Origin: Ampelocalamus luodianensis
Taxonomy: Eukaryota > Streptophyta > Magnoliopsida > Poales > Poaceae
DNA: 64,000 nt
Reading direction: 5' to 3'
Assembly: GCA_036346255.1 (NCBI GenBank)
Contig: CM070620.1
Coordinates: 13,876,671 to 13,940,670, forward strand
Notes under the pieces: model-generated
Seen by the model: the letters and a program-made list of their open reading frames with translations, nothing else
Database searches by the model: none
What the model was told of the DNA's origin: nothing
Position numbers and translations under genes: made by a program
Shown here: positions 24,801 to 35,599 of the stretch, piece by piece
Layout: every line of letters begins with the position of its first letter
Position numbering within the stretch: the first letter of the stretch is position 1

Positions 24801-26277
24801 ACTTAGCCCAATGGGATCTTCTTGCTAAAATGACCATATCTTGATTTACCCACCGACACACCATAGGAAGTGTGCTATATTCGAGGCATCTAGAGGCTTA
24901 CGGCTAATCAAGTCGTGTGGTAAAGTAGTACACCTCGCAGGTATAATCTATTCGAATAGCCGTGTCCACTGCTATGGACGACCGCTTGAAATTTGTGGTC
25001 GCTTATTGTTAGACTTTTAATTAAAATTGTGGTTGAACTTGGTATTCGTCATGAACGGGATGTTCATGTGTTTAGTTCATCAAAGTGGGCTGCCACTTTG
25101 GTCCTTGTATGATTAAATTGTTTATTACTGAAATGCTTTACCATATGCTTTACTTCTACTTCAAATCTGACTTTTAAAATGGGCATATGAAAAACTAGTA
25201 TGTGTAGGATGTTACTTGTTGCGTCTCTTTCGCAAAACTAAACCAATATGAGCCATCCTTTGAATGACCCTTATGCATAACTAATTTTATTTGTGTAAGA
25301 CTTGCGAGTACACTTGTACTCAGCCAGATGTTTGCTGGCCTTTTCAGGTGAGGAAGATTATGAGTATGACGATCTCGCTTAGTGTTGACTTGGGTGACAC
25401 TAATCAGAGTGTGTTATCATTTAACCCCGCCGGTTGCCGATGGGTGATGGGCATACCATCGCCGGTCTTTTGCTTTATCTATTTACTTTATTTTGCTACT
25501 TGGTACTTTACTTTGAATTTGGCCATTCGGCCGTATGTAATAAGTCGAGACCTTAACTATTATGCGAGATGTCTTTTAATCTCTTGTTGTATGCGTTGTA
25601 TGGATGTAATCAACGTTGGATGAGAGTATGAGTATATTGGTCGTTGATCTTGGGAGCCAATATAAGTCATACTCGTTGTTGATGAATTCCATTTAACTCA
25701 CTAAGTGTAGTGCTTCGATCAAAAGAGAATCGACAATCATGTAGCGCCGCAGCGAGCAGCAGATGATCGTTGAGGCTCTAGGATTCGCTAGCTTGGATCG
25801 AAAGCTGTCCCTAAGACCTTGTCTAATCTCGGTCTTATGGAGATAATTACGGTCCCCAGTAGCAATCTCAATTGAGACGCCTCGGAGGAGCTCACCGATG
25901 ACCGAAGGCGTGAGCTATGACAACACCGCGGCAATCTCCTCACATAGGAGGAGTGCTATGGCAAGCATGGCTTGGGCTCGACCGCGACAATGGCGGCAAT
26001 CGATGCCATCGAAAGACCGCGTGCCATCTGTGATGGCAGTGGTGGTGCTGCGTCTAATGGCGGCCACGATGTGTTGACGGACAAGTGTCATAACTGTGGC
26101 AAACATGGATACTAGGTTGGAGACTGCCGCAAACCGCGGCATAATGAGTAGGCCAACCTGACACAGGTCGACGAAGATGAACCCATGCTGCTCATGGCAC
26201 AAGTGTGCGCACCATGGGAGGTTGCCGAGAGCATGACTAAGGATGTCGTGCTCAACGAGGTGCACACTAATGTGCAC
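21872..26277 (+). pseudogene. copia gag, split and broken
   Basis: Copia gag (capsid) remnant. The first half runs from an ATG at 21872 through one TAG stop and WEAIDPGNGDYRDDRM to KFKNGESVDDFAM at about 22190, a typical plant copia gag (UBN2) sequence. It is then cut by the inserted LTR and resumes after about 25740. The downstream half is poorly conserved and frame-broken, but keeps a degenerate zinc knuckle at about 26088-26130 (CHNCGKHGY, stop, VGDC) in which the His of the CCHC motif is Tyr and the next codon is TAG. No functional capsid can be made. Confidence 0.8.
22206..25739 (+). mobile_element. Gypsy-type solo LTR (probable) nested in copia gag
   Basis: Begins tgtcacagcccc inside copia gag and ends about gacaatca before gag sequence resumes; no internal coding domains are present. 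It contains LTR landmarks shared with the minus-strand sequence at 16200-20642, such as the gtacacctcgcag plus ctattcgaatag block (near 24930-24960) and the gagtacacttgtactcag block (25305-25325). Between 23330 and 23750 a ~180-bp motif (tgcataactaaatcat, then a ccactt...gaaattttcac... segment) recurs about three times. A clean 5-bp target duplication could not be identified, so the ends are approximate. Confidence 0.6.
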
Positions 26278-29200
26278 CTAGGACGTGAAGAGGACCGCTA
26301 CGATGATACGTGGTATCTTGACACCAGGGCCAGCAACCACATGACGAGCTACAGGAACGTCTTCACTGAGCTGGACATCGGTGTCACTGGCTCTGTCAAG
26401 TTTGGCGATGGCTCGATCTTTGACATCCGTGGACGCGGTACGGTACTGTTCATGTGCCAGAACGGAGAACACCACGCACTGATGGGAGTGTACTGCATCC
26501 CTCGGACATCCTTGGGCAACTTGACAATGATGGCTGTCAAATGCTGATCGAGGGAGGCATGCTGCGAACACTACTACAGAAAAGGTCTTCACAGACGGTT
26601 CAAAAACGTCATCATAGACGGTTTTGTGAGCCGTCTGAGTTTATGGATCAGTAATGATATGAGGTCATCACAGACAACTTCTCGCTAAGGTGAACCGTGC
26701 ATGCAATATTTGTTCTCTCCCTGGACATAGCACAACTGTGTGTCTGGCGGCACAACTCGACTACGACACATGGCGCCGGCATGCCCGCTATGGTCATCTC
26801 AATTTTGAGGCACTCCGGAAGCTGGCCCAACGTGACATGGTGCGAGGACATCCGAAGATCGACTATGTTAACCAAATCTGTGATAGCTGCCTGGTGGGGA
26901 AGAACCGACGTACTGTGTTCCCACAGGAGGCCAAGTACCATGCGGAGAAACTCCTCGAGCTGGTGCATGGTGGCATGTGCGGGCCGATCACACCAGCAAC
27001 ACCAGGTGGGAAGCTCTACTTCCTGCTCCTGGTCGGCGGCCTCAGCCGCTACATGTGGCTAACACTGCTGGCGACGAAAGACAAGGTGACAACAGCAATC
27101 AAGTACTTCCAGGCCGGCGTCGAAGTGGAATCCAGGCGAAAGCTACAGGAGCTCTACACTGACCACGGCGGCGAGTTCACATTCGTAGAGTTTGGTGAAT
27201 ATTGTGCAAATCGTGGCATCAAGCGACTCCTCATGGCGCCATATTCACCGCAACAGAACGACATTGTCGAACGCCAAAATCAAATGATCATCGCAATGGC
27301 ACGCAGCTGTTGAAGGCGAAGGATATACCAGGGGAGTTCTGGGGGCAAGGCGGTCACAATGGCCATCTACATCCTTAACTACGCACCAACTCAGAGCGTC
27401 GATGGCAAGAAGCACTATGAGGCATGGTATTTGACACGTACAAACGTGCAAAACTTCTACACGTTTGGATGCATCATGCACGTGAAGGAGGTGTGGCCGA
27501 ACATCAATAAGCTCGATGACCGGAGCAAACCCATGGTCTTCATCGGCTATGAAACTGGATCCAAAGCATACCGGATGTATGACCCCATCGGCAAGCATGT
27601 ACTTGTGACACACGAGACGAGGTGGCGAAGTGGGACCAGGAAGCCAGAGACCATGCACGGACGGCTCCCGGTGAGACATTCACTGTGCATTGCATCTCTC
27701 ACCCTGTTGCAAGTGGTGAACAAGTTGACATACCAAGAGAGGACACGCCGGGTAGTGTGCCAAACATAGGACCACAGACACCGGCGCCAGCCACGCACTC
27801 GGCAACACCGGCATCAGCAACAACAAGCTCATCAATGCCGATCATAGCAGCACTAGTCGGGGTGGAGTTCATGCCACCTTCTCCGAATGCCACACCCCCG
27901 TTCGACGGTGTACCATGGAGGAATCGCACACTACAGAATTTCTACGATATCACATCAGTGGCCGAGCTCGACATCAATGAGCTGTACCTCACAACAGTCA
28001 AAGAACCTGCCAAATATCATCAATTTTGGCACCGAGTAATGCCTGAGGAGATGAGTTCCATCAAGGAGAATGGTGCGTGGCAGCTCGTTGATCTTCCTAT
28101 TGGTCACTGCCCAATTGGCCTGAAGTGGGTGTACAAGGTCAAGAAGGACTTGCACGATGCCGCCGTTAAGCACAAAGCATAGCTTGTGGCGAAAGGGTAC
28201 ATGCAACGACAAGGAATTGGCTTCAACGAGGTGTTCGCGCCAATTGCTCACCTCAAATCTGTGCGTCTATTGATCGCACTCGCCGCACATGAGGGGTGGC
28301 TAGTGCATCACATGGATGTAAAATCAGCGTTCCTTAATGGCGAACTCGAGGAAGAAGTCTACGTCGCGCAAGGCTTCATGGTTGATGGTCACGAGGAGAA
28401 GGTCCTGAAGCTTTGCAAGGCATTGTACGACTTGTGAAAAGCGCCAAGAGTGTGGAATGCTAAGCTCAACAGCTGCCTACTGTCACTTAGGTTTCACCGA
28501 AGCGAGTCAGAGCATGCTGTGCACATGCGTGGTAGCGGTGCGTCGTGTCTTCTTGTGGGAGTGTACTAGTTTCAAGGAGGAGATGAAGAGCTTGTTCAAG
28601 ATGAGCGACTTGGGCTTGCTCAGTTTCTACCTCAGCATAGAAGTACATCAGACCGATGGGTACATCATGCTAAACTAGGCAGTGTATGTGTCGAAGATCC
28701 TCTAGAAGAGCAGCATGGTAGACTGCAATCAATGCCATGTTTCGATGGAGGACAGATTCAAGCTGAGCAAGGTGAGTTCAGCTCCTCCTACTGGCACCAC
28801 GGCATATAGGAGCATCGTCGGGAGTCTACAGTACCTGGTGCACACACGGCTTGACATCGCGTACTCGGTTGGGTATGTGATCTGTTTCATGGAAACACCA
28901 ACCACCGAGCACTTGACAGCGGTCAAACACATACTCAGGTACATTGCTGGTACTCAAAACTATGGCTACCGCTATGCAAGGAAGACGGAGGAGTCACGAC
29001 TGGTTGGCTATAGCAACAGCGACATGGCTGGTGACGTCGACGATCGCAAGAGAAACATCGGTCGTGGCACTATCCTCTTGCGAGGCCAAGTATATTGCTG
29101 CAATGACGGCGGCATGTCAAGATATTTGGCTCACCTGCCTGCTTGGTGAGCTGAAGAACGAAGAAGCTGGTAGCGTCGTGCTCAAGGTGGACAATAAGTC

Positions 29201-29410
29201 CACTATCTCCCTCAGCAAGAATCCGGTCTTTCATGACCAAAGCAACCACATCAACACTTGATATCATTTTCTTCAGGAGTGTGTCGAGAATGGCAAAATT
29301 GAGGTGGAGACATTAGCTCTGGAGAGCAGCTTGTGGACATCTTGACTAAAGCACTTGGGTGCATCAAGTTCCAAGAACTACGTGCGAAGATTGGCATAGT
29401 CGAGATCAAG
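26278..29410 (+). pseudogene. copia pol polyprotein (protease, integrase, RT, RNase H), degenerate
   Basis: Copia-order polyprotein with many breaks. Protease: WYLDTRASNHM at 26311-26343, where the active-site DTG is DTR. Integrase: RRHARYGHL (26774-26802) and CDSCLVGK (about 26880-26905) form the HHCC zinc site; the first catalytic Asp, normally in HGDLCGP, is Gly (HGGMCGP, about 26965), while the Asp of YTDHGGEF and the Glu of NDIVERQNQ remain; a stop falls at 27311-27313. RT: WVYKVKKD, QRQGIGFNEVFAP, HHMDVKSAFLNGELEEEVYV are clear, but the YVDD block is deleted: GVY is followed by a stop and then FKEEM (28555-28585). RNase H: SCEAKYIAAMTAACQDIWL and NKSTISLSKNPVFHDQSNHI near 29079-29261. 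The domain order assigns it to copia. Confidence 0.92.
26569..26676 (+). mobile_element. Truncated CACTA element fragment inside copia pol
   Basis: Begins with cactactacagaaa, a CACTA terminal inverted repeat, and continues with cacagacggtt-type repeats, the same subterminal motif as the large CACTA element at 51718-61643. The opposite terminus (tagtagtg) is missing, and the copia frame resumes at CTCGCTAAGGTGAAC (LAKVN). Confidence 0.75.
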
Positions 29411-29421
29411 TAAGTGCACAA

Positions 29422-29432
29422 AGATTAGGGAG
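29422..29432 (+). other. Polypurine tract of the copia element (probable)
   Basis: agattagggag lies just upstream of the 3' LTR, where plus-strand DNA priming is expected. It is not a pure purine run, in line with decay. Confidence 0.6.
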
Positions 29433-29437
29433 TTATA

Positions 29438-29874
29438 TATTAGAGTTTAATCTTGGTTTAGTTTTTTTTTGCTTGCTGTAACCAAGCCTACTTCATACGA
29501 GGTCAAGTCCGAGTAGTGTACGTAGTAGAAACCGAGTTGGACGTTGAGTCCGTATACTGGTCGTGTAATCAGCCTTTATAAGGCACAGATGAGTCTTGTA
29601 ACCATGAGTTAACTTGAGAAGCAATAGAAGAAAGAAAATAGAAAAGCTACAGCAGTTGTGCAGCGCAATATATATGTTATGTCTTTCTTGTGTTCATGGG
29701 CTTTTTGCTTCTAGTGTGTGCATGTGTTCATCTGTTGGAACTTGCTGCTTGCGTGGAAAGAAGAAGCCAGCTGAAGAGCAAAAGCATCAAGAGAATATCT
29801 GTTCTACCGTGCGCCTGGTTCTACCGAGTACCAGGTTCCGTCAAGCAAGTGTTTCATCATCGGATCAGCTGACA
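29438..29874 (+). repeat. 3' LTR of the copia element
   Basis: 437 bp, starting tattagag (tgttagat in the 5' copy) and ending cagctgaca, followed by the target duplication GCGGG at 29875-29879. The terminal TG has mutated to TA. Confidence 0.93.
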
Positions 29875-29879
29875 GCGGG

Positions 29880-30294
29880 CAGGAAGCAGGAAATTATCAT
29901 CATGCTGCTGCTCACGCAAGAAGGGGATCGGTAGAAGTCTGTGTAGCCAATGAGGTGTGGGAATAGAATGGACTTTGAAATTTCAATAGTCCTAGTATGC
30001 AATTTGATGGGATCTAATTACTCTAATTACTTCCCATCTGAAATGCCATAGCATCCTATGTTCCATAGCCAAGCAAAGTGTTCTGCCGCCTCGCGTCTTC
30101 CCAGTCCAAGCCAAGCATAACACCTTCGGAATGCGGCCGCCGTGGAAGACCACCGTCGCCACTGCACTGCCTGCATATGGACCTACCACAATCGATGGTG
30201 TAGATCTTTCTCTCTTTCACCTCGATTAACGTTGTGGTAATTTGTAGCCATTGAGAGTGAATATTGTTCCTTCCTTTTTTTTTTAATAAACAAT
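29880..30294. other. Intergenic segment between retroelements
   Basis: About 0.4 kb of mixed composition with no recognised gene or repeat; a T-rich run near 30270-30285. Confidence 0.4.
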
Positions 30295-31278
30295 TGTCAA
30301 AGAGTTTGGGGAGTTAGCTCTTAGTTTTGCAAAAGTTGTCTTGCATTTAGATGATAGGCGGTCCGATCGGCCTTGGTCGGGTGGTCTGATCGGAGATCAG
30401 ACTGGTGATGCAAGTTCGTGCAAAGTGGACACCAAACACTGTGTAAGCGTGTTTGGGGATATGTTTGCACGAGGTGCCGTTGAAAATAAAAACTAGATAC
30501 AAAACTAGATAGAGTTTAACTGAAAAGTCTAGAGATGGTTGTTTTCTGGTGATGGGAAGAGGTCGAACCAGTCACACCATGGCGGTCAGACCGCTGGAGG
30601 TCTAACTGTTGTCCTGTTATAGGTGTGCACAGTCAGACCGACCAGCGCAATCATATCAGCCAATGGTTGGCAGTCAGATCAACCTAGTTGCGGCGATCAA
30701 ACCGACTATGGCGTTTCAGTGCATAGTGTGTTGTGTTGAATTTTGGGAATTGACCTAGGGTCATAGAAGTATTGCATATGTGTTGCACGATGCATGTTTT
30801 GGCTAATGTGGGTCAAGTTGCGAAGAACTTATGCTCGAAATCAATTTCTTAGTCTATTGTTGTGTAGGGAAGCTTGGAGCCAAAGATGACCGGGACATGG
30901 TTTGGTGAACTCAAGGTCCATAATGATCCATGATGCCGGGTGAAGTGGTTAGTCTCAAGCAAGGCACAAGATAGATAAGAGTGGGAAATTTGGTGCAACG
31001 AGTTGAATCAAGTGGCTTGAGCCAGTGCAAGTGTTGAGGCGGTCTGGTGAGAGCTGGATGGGAGAGACTTGCTAGCATGATGAAAGCCATTGGTGAACCT
31101 ACACATGGTGAAGAATGGGATTACCTCACAAGATTGGACTAGATCAAGAATGGAAGGATCGAGAAGGGGTATTATGATATCTTCATCAAAATACCAGGTA
31201 GGTGACCTTGGAGAAACCGCAGCGCATGACGACGCAAAGGAGAAATGGTTTAGGTCATGAGGAGGACAAGATCACAAA

Positions 31279-31613
31279 GGTTGTGTTTGGCTCGGGGTTA
31301 AGATAACCGAGTTAGCTAATCTTAACCTAGCTAAGTTAGCTAAACCCAAATTTTGTGTTTGGCAACCAACCTTGTTAGTCTAAATTACTGTTTGTCTAGA
31401 TTATGTTGGTTAGCTAGGTTAGCCATAGAAAAACATATTTTAGGAGGGCTAGATGTGATGGGTTAACTTATTTGACCAATCTAGTGGGTTAACTTAATCC
31501 TATGTTTGGGGGGTTAAAATGCTTTGACTGGGTTAAGTTAACCCTCACTAACCCAAGGGTGTGTGGCGGATTAAACCCCTAACCCACCTCTTAACCCTAA
31601 ACCAAACAGGGCC
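31279..31613. mobile_element. 335-bp MITE with 'gtgtttgg' TIRs
   Basis: The left end ggttgtgtttggctcggggttaa and the reverse complement of the right end ggccctgtttggtttagggttaa match over about 25 bp, then gttag repeats continue inward. The type resembles hAT-like rice MITEs. Flanks share only aaag, so the target duplication is not established. Confidence 0.7.
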
Positions 31614-31729
31614 AAAGAGACAGATTCAGGAACGTTAGATCGTCATATTCTTTGAGAAGCGTGTGTGAGTGAGATCCGTTTGTTTGTGGGCTTAACTTTT
31701 TAGGGTTTCTCTCTAGTCCTAGCCTCCAC

Positions 31730-31738
31730 TATATAAGG
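31730..31738 (+). promoter_or_regulatory. TATA box of the LTR-like sequence
   Basis: tatataagg, followed ~25-35 bases later by tttacacaccaaccaagc, a leader-like start region. This is the usual place of the U3/R boundary in plant LTRs. Confidence 0.5.
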
Positions 31739-32546
31739 GGTGGTGCATAATTTACACACCAACCAAGCTTAGGAACTATAATTTGAGATTTAGGGGAATG
31801 TGGAGAGAAGAGGAGGCCAGGGTTTGAGAGATGTATTGAGAGAATTTGTGGGATTGAGTGCCCATGAGTGAGCTTATGTCTTCTATGTTGGAGTGGCCGT
31901 AAACCCTCAATTCCTCAATATCAATCCAATCAAATTCGTGCAAATATATTTTTGTCTCTTGTTCTTGCTCTCTTTCTTGATATTTTGTGTTCTTGTATTC
32001 TAAAGGTTTTGCCTTAGTCTTTTGCTGTGATCTAGTTTGCTAGGACTTGTAAAAGTTGATCTAAGATCATCTTGACCATCTTCAATCTACGAGCAAGTCT
32101 TTGGATCAAGTTTTTGTTTTCGTCCAGTTTTGAGCCCTCTTACACTCAAATAAGAAACTCTCGAAATCTTGGTTATGATTGTCTCGATCTTCGATTGAAA
32201 TAGGCTCCTAATCTTCTTATTAAGTTGTGTCCGAGATCTCAAGTAATTTGGATTTGTAGATTAAAAGTTAGATCATTTTATAAATTCAAAATCGTGTTGA
32301 TTTTGCAGCCAATTAGAGGAGAGGTCAAATCACCCATTGAGATAGACCAGACCACACATTATCTGGCGGTCAAACCAGCCGAGAGGTTTGTTGGGTGAGC
32401 TTCTTTATTTCAGTTCAATTGTTCTGCTGTGTTGTAGACTTTGATCTTCATAGTTTTCCATAGCCATTGGAGAAAAAAAGGAGTAGAATTTCAGAAGTGA
32501 AAAATGGACTCCTATTGACCCTTCTAGTCGCTAACACGGTACAACA

Positions 32547-32970
32547 GTTTTCACCGGTAAACACTCATTTGTTTTATATTAAATTCATTTTCGTTGACCT
32601 TGTTATTTGATGCTTGAGAGCTGAGGGTATTGAGCTCACGCATAACATACACGTCCTTCTTTAAGCCAGATTAACAACGACGGACATTATTTTTAGGTGG
32701 CAGGCTTACGTAGTAGCTAGAGAGGCATCAGTCCATGATACGTTCGTCCAAAAATGTTGCTACAAGTTTTTATCAACTCTTCGTATGGTCAAATAGGACA
32801 TTCTCCAAAACGGCTATAGCTAGCTCATAGCTACAGAGCGCGCAAAAGCAAACCAAACAAGAACGCCGATTTTGTACCACCATTTTGCGATGCGTACGTT
32901 TCTCTTTTGGATAATCGTAGCGTTGTTATGTCCAACTCATTCACAACTAGACTCACAACGACTCATTCCT
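32547..32970. other. Unassigned segment
   Basis: No gene, repeat array or terminal repeat recognised. Confidence 0.35.
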
Positions 32971-32973
32971 CAT

Positions 32974-33420
32974 CTAGTTGTGTGTATGTGTGGTTCTCCT
33001 CTCTCGCGGTTGCTCCAGTGTCGAACCATTGAGCTCCCAGGCGCGAGCTCCTTCCTCCTCCCTCCCACGCGCAGCACGCATGTTGCTACTATTCCCGCCT
33101 CCTCGACGATGAGCTACGTGAGAAACTCCCTCGGTGAAGACCTGTGCGGCGAGGAGGAATGCGTGCAGGGATGCCACGGCCACCCTGGCGGTGTCCCCTG
33201 CGCAGAGATCGTCGAGGATGTATAGCGCCGGCAGCGCGGCCCCGACGAGGAAGCCTACCGCGGTGTGCGCCACGAGGAGGAGGTGAGCGGGGCCGAGGAA
33301 GATGGGCATGCCGCCGCTGCAAGCCGACGCCAACTTGGTGCCGCTCTCGGCCGCGTCTTGCCAGTGCCTGCTGCTGCGCCCTTCCCACGCCTCGGCTGCC
33401 TTGACGCCAGCTAATGCCAC
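32974..33420 (-). pseudogene. GC-rich fragment of an unknown membrane-protein-like gene
   Basis: An open frame of ~148 codons on the minus strand in a GC-rich island. It reads through a hydrophobic stretch, IFLGPAHLLLVAHTAVGFLV then GAALPALYILDDLC, and a second, VAVASLHAFLLAAQVF, like two membrane helices. There is no ATG in this frame near the front (the first codon here is GTG, and the frame is open further upstream). After VFTEGVSH the reading becomes Arg/Gly-rich, coinciding with a possible donor cac/gtagct. It could be one exon of a real gene or, more likely given the repeats around it, a captured gene fragment. I do not recognise the family. Confidence 0.33.
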
Positions 33421-33674
33421 CCGAGCGTGCCGCTGACATCCGAGGCTAAATGTTAGTTAGTGTTATGTGTTTGTTGTAGCAGAGGATTTTGTTGCAAATA
33501 GGTGATTTGAAATGTTGGTACTATATCTTTTGGATGTTGCAGTAGCATATTCTTAAGGTGGATTTTTTCTCATTGCAATTGTTGCTTCTCATTGTTGCAA
33601 TAGGTGATTTGAAAGTGATTTGGTTTGCAACTACATCTTGAATTTTGATTTTGTTTCAATCATTGTTGCATACA

Positions 33675-33965
33675 TGAAATCAAAATATTTCATAAGTTAG
33701 TTTTAAATGTTGCAACAATTATTTTCGGATGTTGCAACTTGTTTTGTTCCAGCCATGTTGTCGATTGTTGCACACATGGAATCAAAATATTTCATAAGTT
33801 AGTTTTAAATGTTGCAACAATTATTTTTGGATATCACAATTGTTGTTTTGTTCCAACTATGCTGCACACATGGAATCAAAATGTTTCATAAGTTAGTTTT
33901 AAATGTTACAACAGTTATTGTCTGATGTTGCAACTATTATTTTAAAATATTGCAATGTTGTTGAA
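33675..33965. repeat. Three tandem ~100-bp repeats with gttgcaac motifs
   Basis: The block atttcataagttagtttt plus aaatgttgcaacaattattt occurs at about 33690, 33790 and 33882 (the last with atgtttcat and ttacaacag), each followed by ggatgttgcaa-like sequence and a gcacacatgg segment. The copies differ by small indels. Confidence 0.85.
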
Positions 33966-34256
33966 ATTTGTTTGATTGGTATATTTGAATTAGTTTTTAA
34001 GCGCAGCTAAGTTGATATTTTTCATGCAATTTTGGTGATAATATGCTTTTTTTGCCCGATTTTACAGGCGGAGGAGGAGTTTTTTGTTGCATCAGGTGTG
34101 TATGATGTTGCAGTCAGGGTGCACGTGGTGTTGCATGTTTGTTGATGATTTGTTGTTGCATGTTTGCTGCTGTCGAGAGGAGGTTTGTTCAAGCGCGAGA
34201 TGGACGACTGAAACAATATCGTGCAAAATTGAACGTTAGAGCATAATGTATAGCGC

Positions 34257-34286
34257 TAACGCTCAGACCGTACGGTCTGAGCGTTA
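34257..34286. repeat. Perfect 30-bp palindrome
   Basis: The half-site taacgctcagaccgt is followed at once by its exact reverse complement with no spacer. It sits a few hundred bases after the gttgcaac repeats and may be a transposon end or a fused inverted-repeat junction. Confidence 0.9.
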
Positions 34287-35053
34287 GTCACGTCCTTCTC
34301 CTTTTTACTGGCTCGCTCTAACCGTGCATATATGTACATCAACGGATATATATATTTGGGGGTGAAACGACTCAAAGCGCAATTAATCCAACGAAAAGCT
34401 TGTATCAAGGGGCATGTATGACCAGGCTCCAATTCCCAGCCTCTATGGATAGAGTCGGCCGACCAAACGCCTAAGCTATCATGTGATTTTCAGAGCCAGT
34501 AGGAGTTGGAGCCCATTCTCTACACATAGGGAAACGGAGGTGAGGTGGCTTCTCTTTCTCCTAGCTAGAGCAGCGAGGAGGAGAATGTATAGGAAGCTTA
34601 AGGAGGATGTTGTCGCCTACGAGCGAGCATGAGGAAAGAAAAGCAAAGATCAATCTGAGCAGTTGCCATCGGAGTAACGTTGCGACCGCCCCATGGAGAA
34701 GACAATGGAAGATTTGTCGAGTGGAGAAATCTGGGTGGAGTAGACGCTGCGTGATACTAGATTTGATAAAATCGTCTCAAACAATACATCTTGATATTTT
34801 AAAACAGGTAATTTTCTAAAGAGCTGATTGATAGAGAAAGCAAAACAGGTACACCGGTATATAGATAGCTCAATCCGGCCATGCATGCACGAAGTCCAAA
34901 AATGCACCCAGAGCAGCCAAAAGTGTCGAGAGTAAGCCTATCTGCATGCGCTCACTGTTTGAATTCGGTCCACGCCGCATGCGTGCGTGTGTCTTTTCGT
35001 CCACACGTTGACACGGACACAACAATTTCGATACGATTTCGTTCTCCCCGGGT
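34287..35053. other. Intergenic DNA left of the LINE
   Basis: No gene recognised; short open frames in several phases only. Confidence 0.4.
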
Positions 35054-35069
35054 AGGACCGTGAAGACAC
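35054..35069. repeat. Left target-site duplication of the LINE
   Basis: aggaccgtgaagacac, identical to 42074-42089. The first base may belong to the poly(A) tail on the right side. Confidence 0.93.
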
Positions 35070-35599
35070 GGTTTGTGAGTGATGGCTTCCGAGACTTCTC
35101 TCTCGGCGTCTAGAATCTCTCGGCGCCGAGACTTCTCGGAGAGTCATCGCGAATGCCAGTCGGCTCCTCAGGTGCGTGCGGATGGCGGAGCGGCTCGGGC
35201 GAGGCAGGAGATCGGGAAGCATCGAGCGGACCTCTTCTAGGGGAAAAGTCGGGGTTGCCCCCGGCGGTGTCGTTGGAGGAGGATTCGCGTCGATTGCGGA
35301 TGGTCCTGCCCTTGGGGAAGACGGCGGTGGTGGCCTCGAAGCTTCCGGTGGGTGAAAGGACGGGTCTACCCCCGGTGATGATAGGCGAAAAGTCGGTTAC
35401 ACCTTGGCGAGCAGACGATGGAGGAAGGTTCGAGAGACGGCTTGCGTGGTAGCACCATGCTTCGTCCATTGGCTTGTGGGGCGACATGTCGAGCCATGAT
35501 CTTCGAGATGAGGGCGAGCTCCCGGATCTACACAGGTTTGGCACATCCTTATCCGATCTCTTTGCGCATTCCTGGCGACCGGTGCCACGCTTCTCCTGG

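Larger units (their letters stand above)
21258..29874 (+). mobile_element. Complete but inactive Ty1/copia LTR retrotransposon
   Basis: Two LTRs (21258-21689 and 29438-29874) bound a primer-binding site, gag, protease, integrase, reverse transcriptase and RNase H in copia order, then a polypurine tract. The 5-bp target duplication GCGGG is exact at 21253-21257 and 29875-29879. The internal region is interrupted by a ~3.5-kb LTR (22206-25739) and by a CACTA fragment (26569-26676). Multiple stops, frameshifts and lost catalytic residues show it cannot encode working enzymes. The two LTRs differ at many scattered positions and by small indels, so the insertion is old. Confidence 0.95.
30295..32546 (+). 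mobile_element. LTR-retrotransposon-derived sequence (probable LTR, plus strand)
   Basis: It starts tgtcaaagagtttgggg and ends near cttctagtcgctaacacggtacaaca, close to the ...ctctagtcg... block often seen at the 3' end of rice LTRs. It carries scattered cggtcagaccg-like motifs and a TATA box with downstream leader-like sequence, and no gag or pol. A 335-bp MITE (31279-31613) has inserted into it. The flanking five bases do not match, so the ends are tentative. Confidence 0.42.

Noticed and set aside
30341..30720. cggtcagaccg-type words as possible regulatory operators
   Set aside because: Such words are scattered through LTR-like sequence and fit a retroelement repeat better than a regulatory site.
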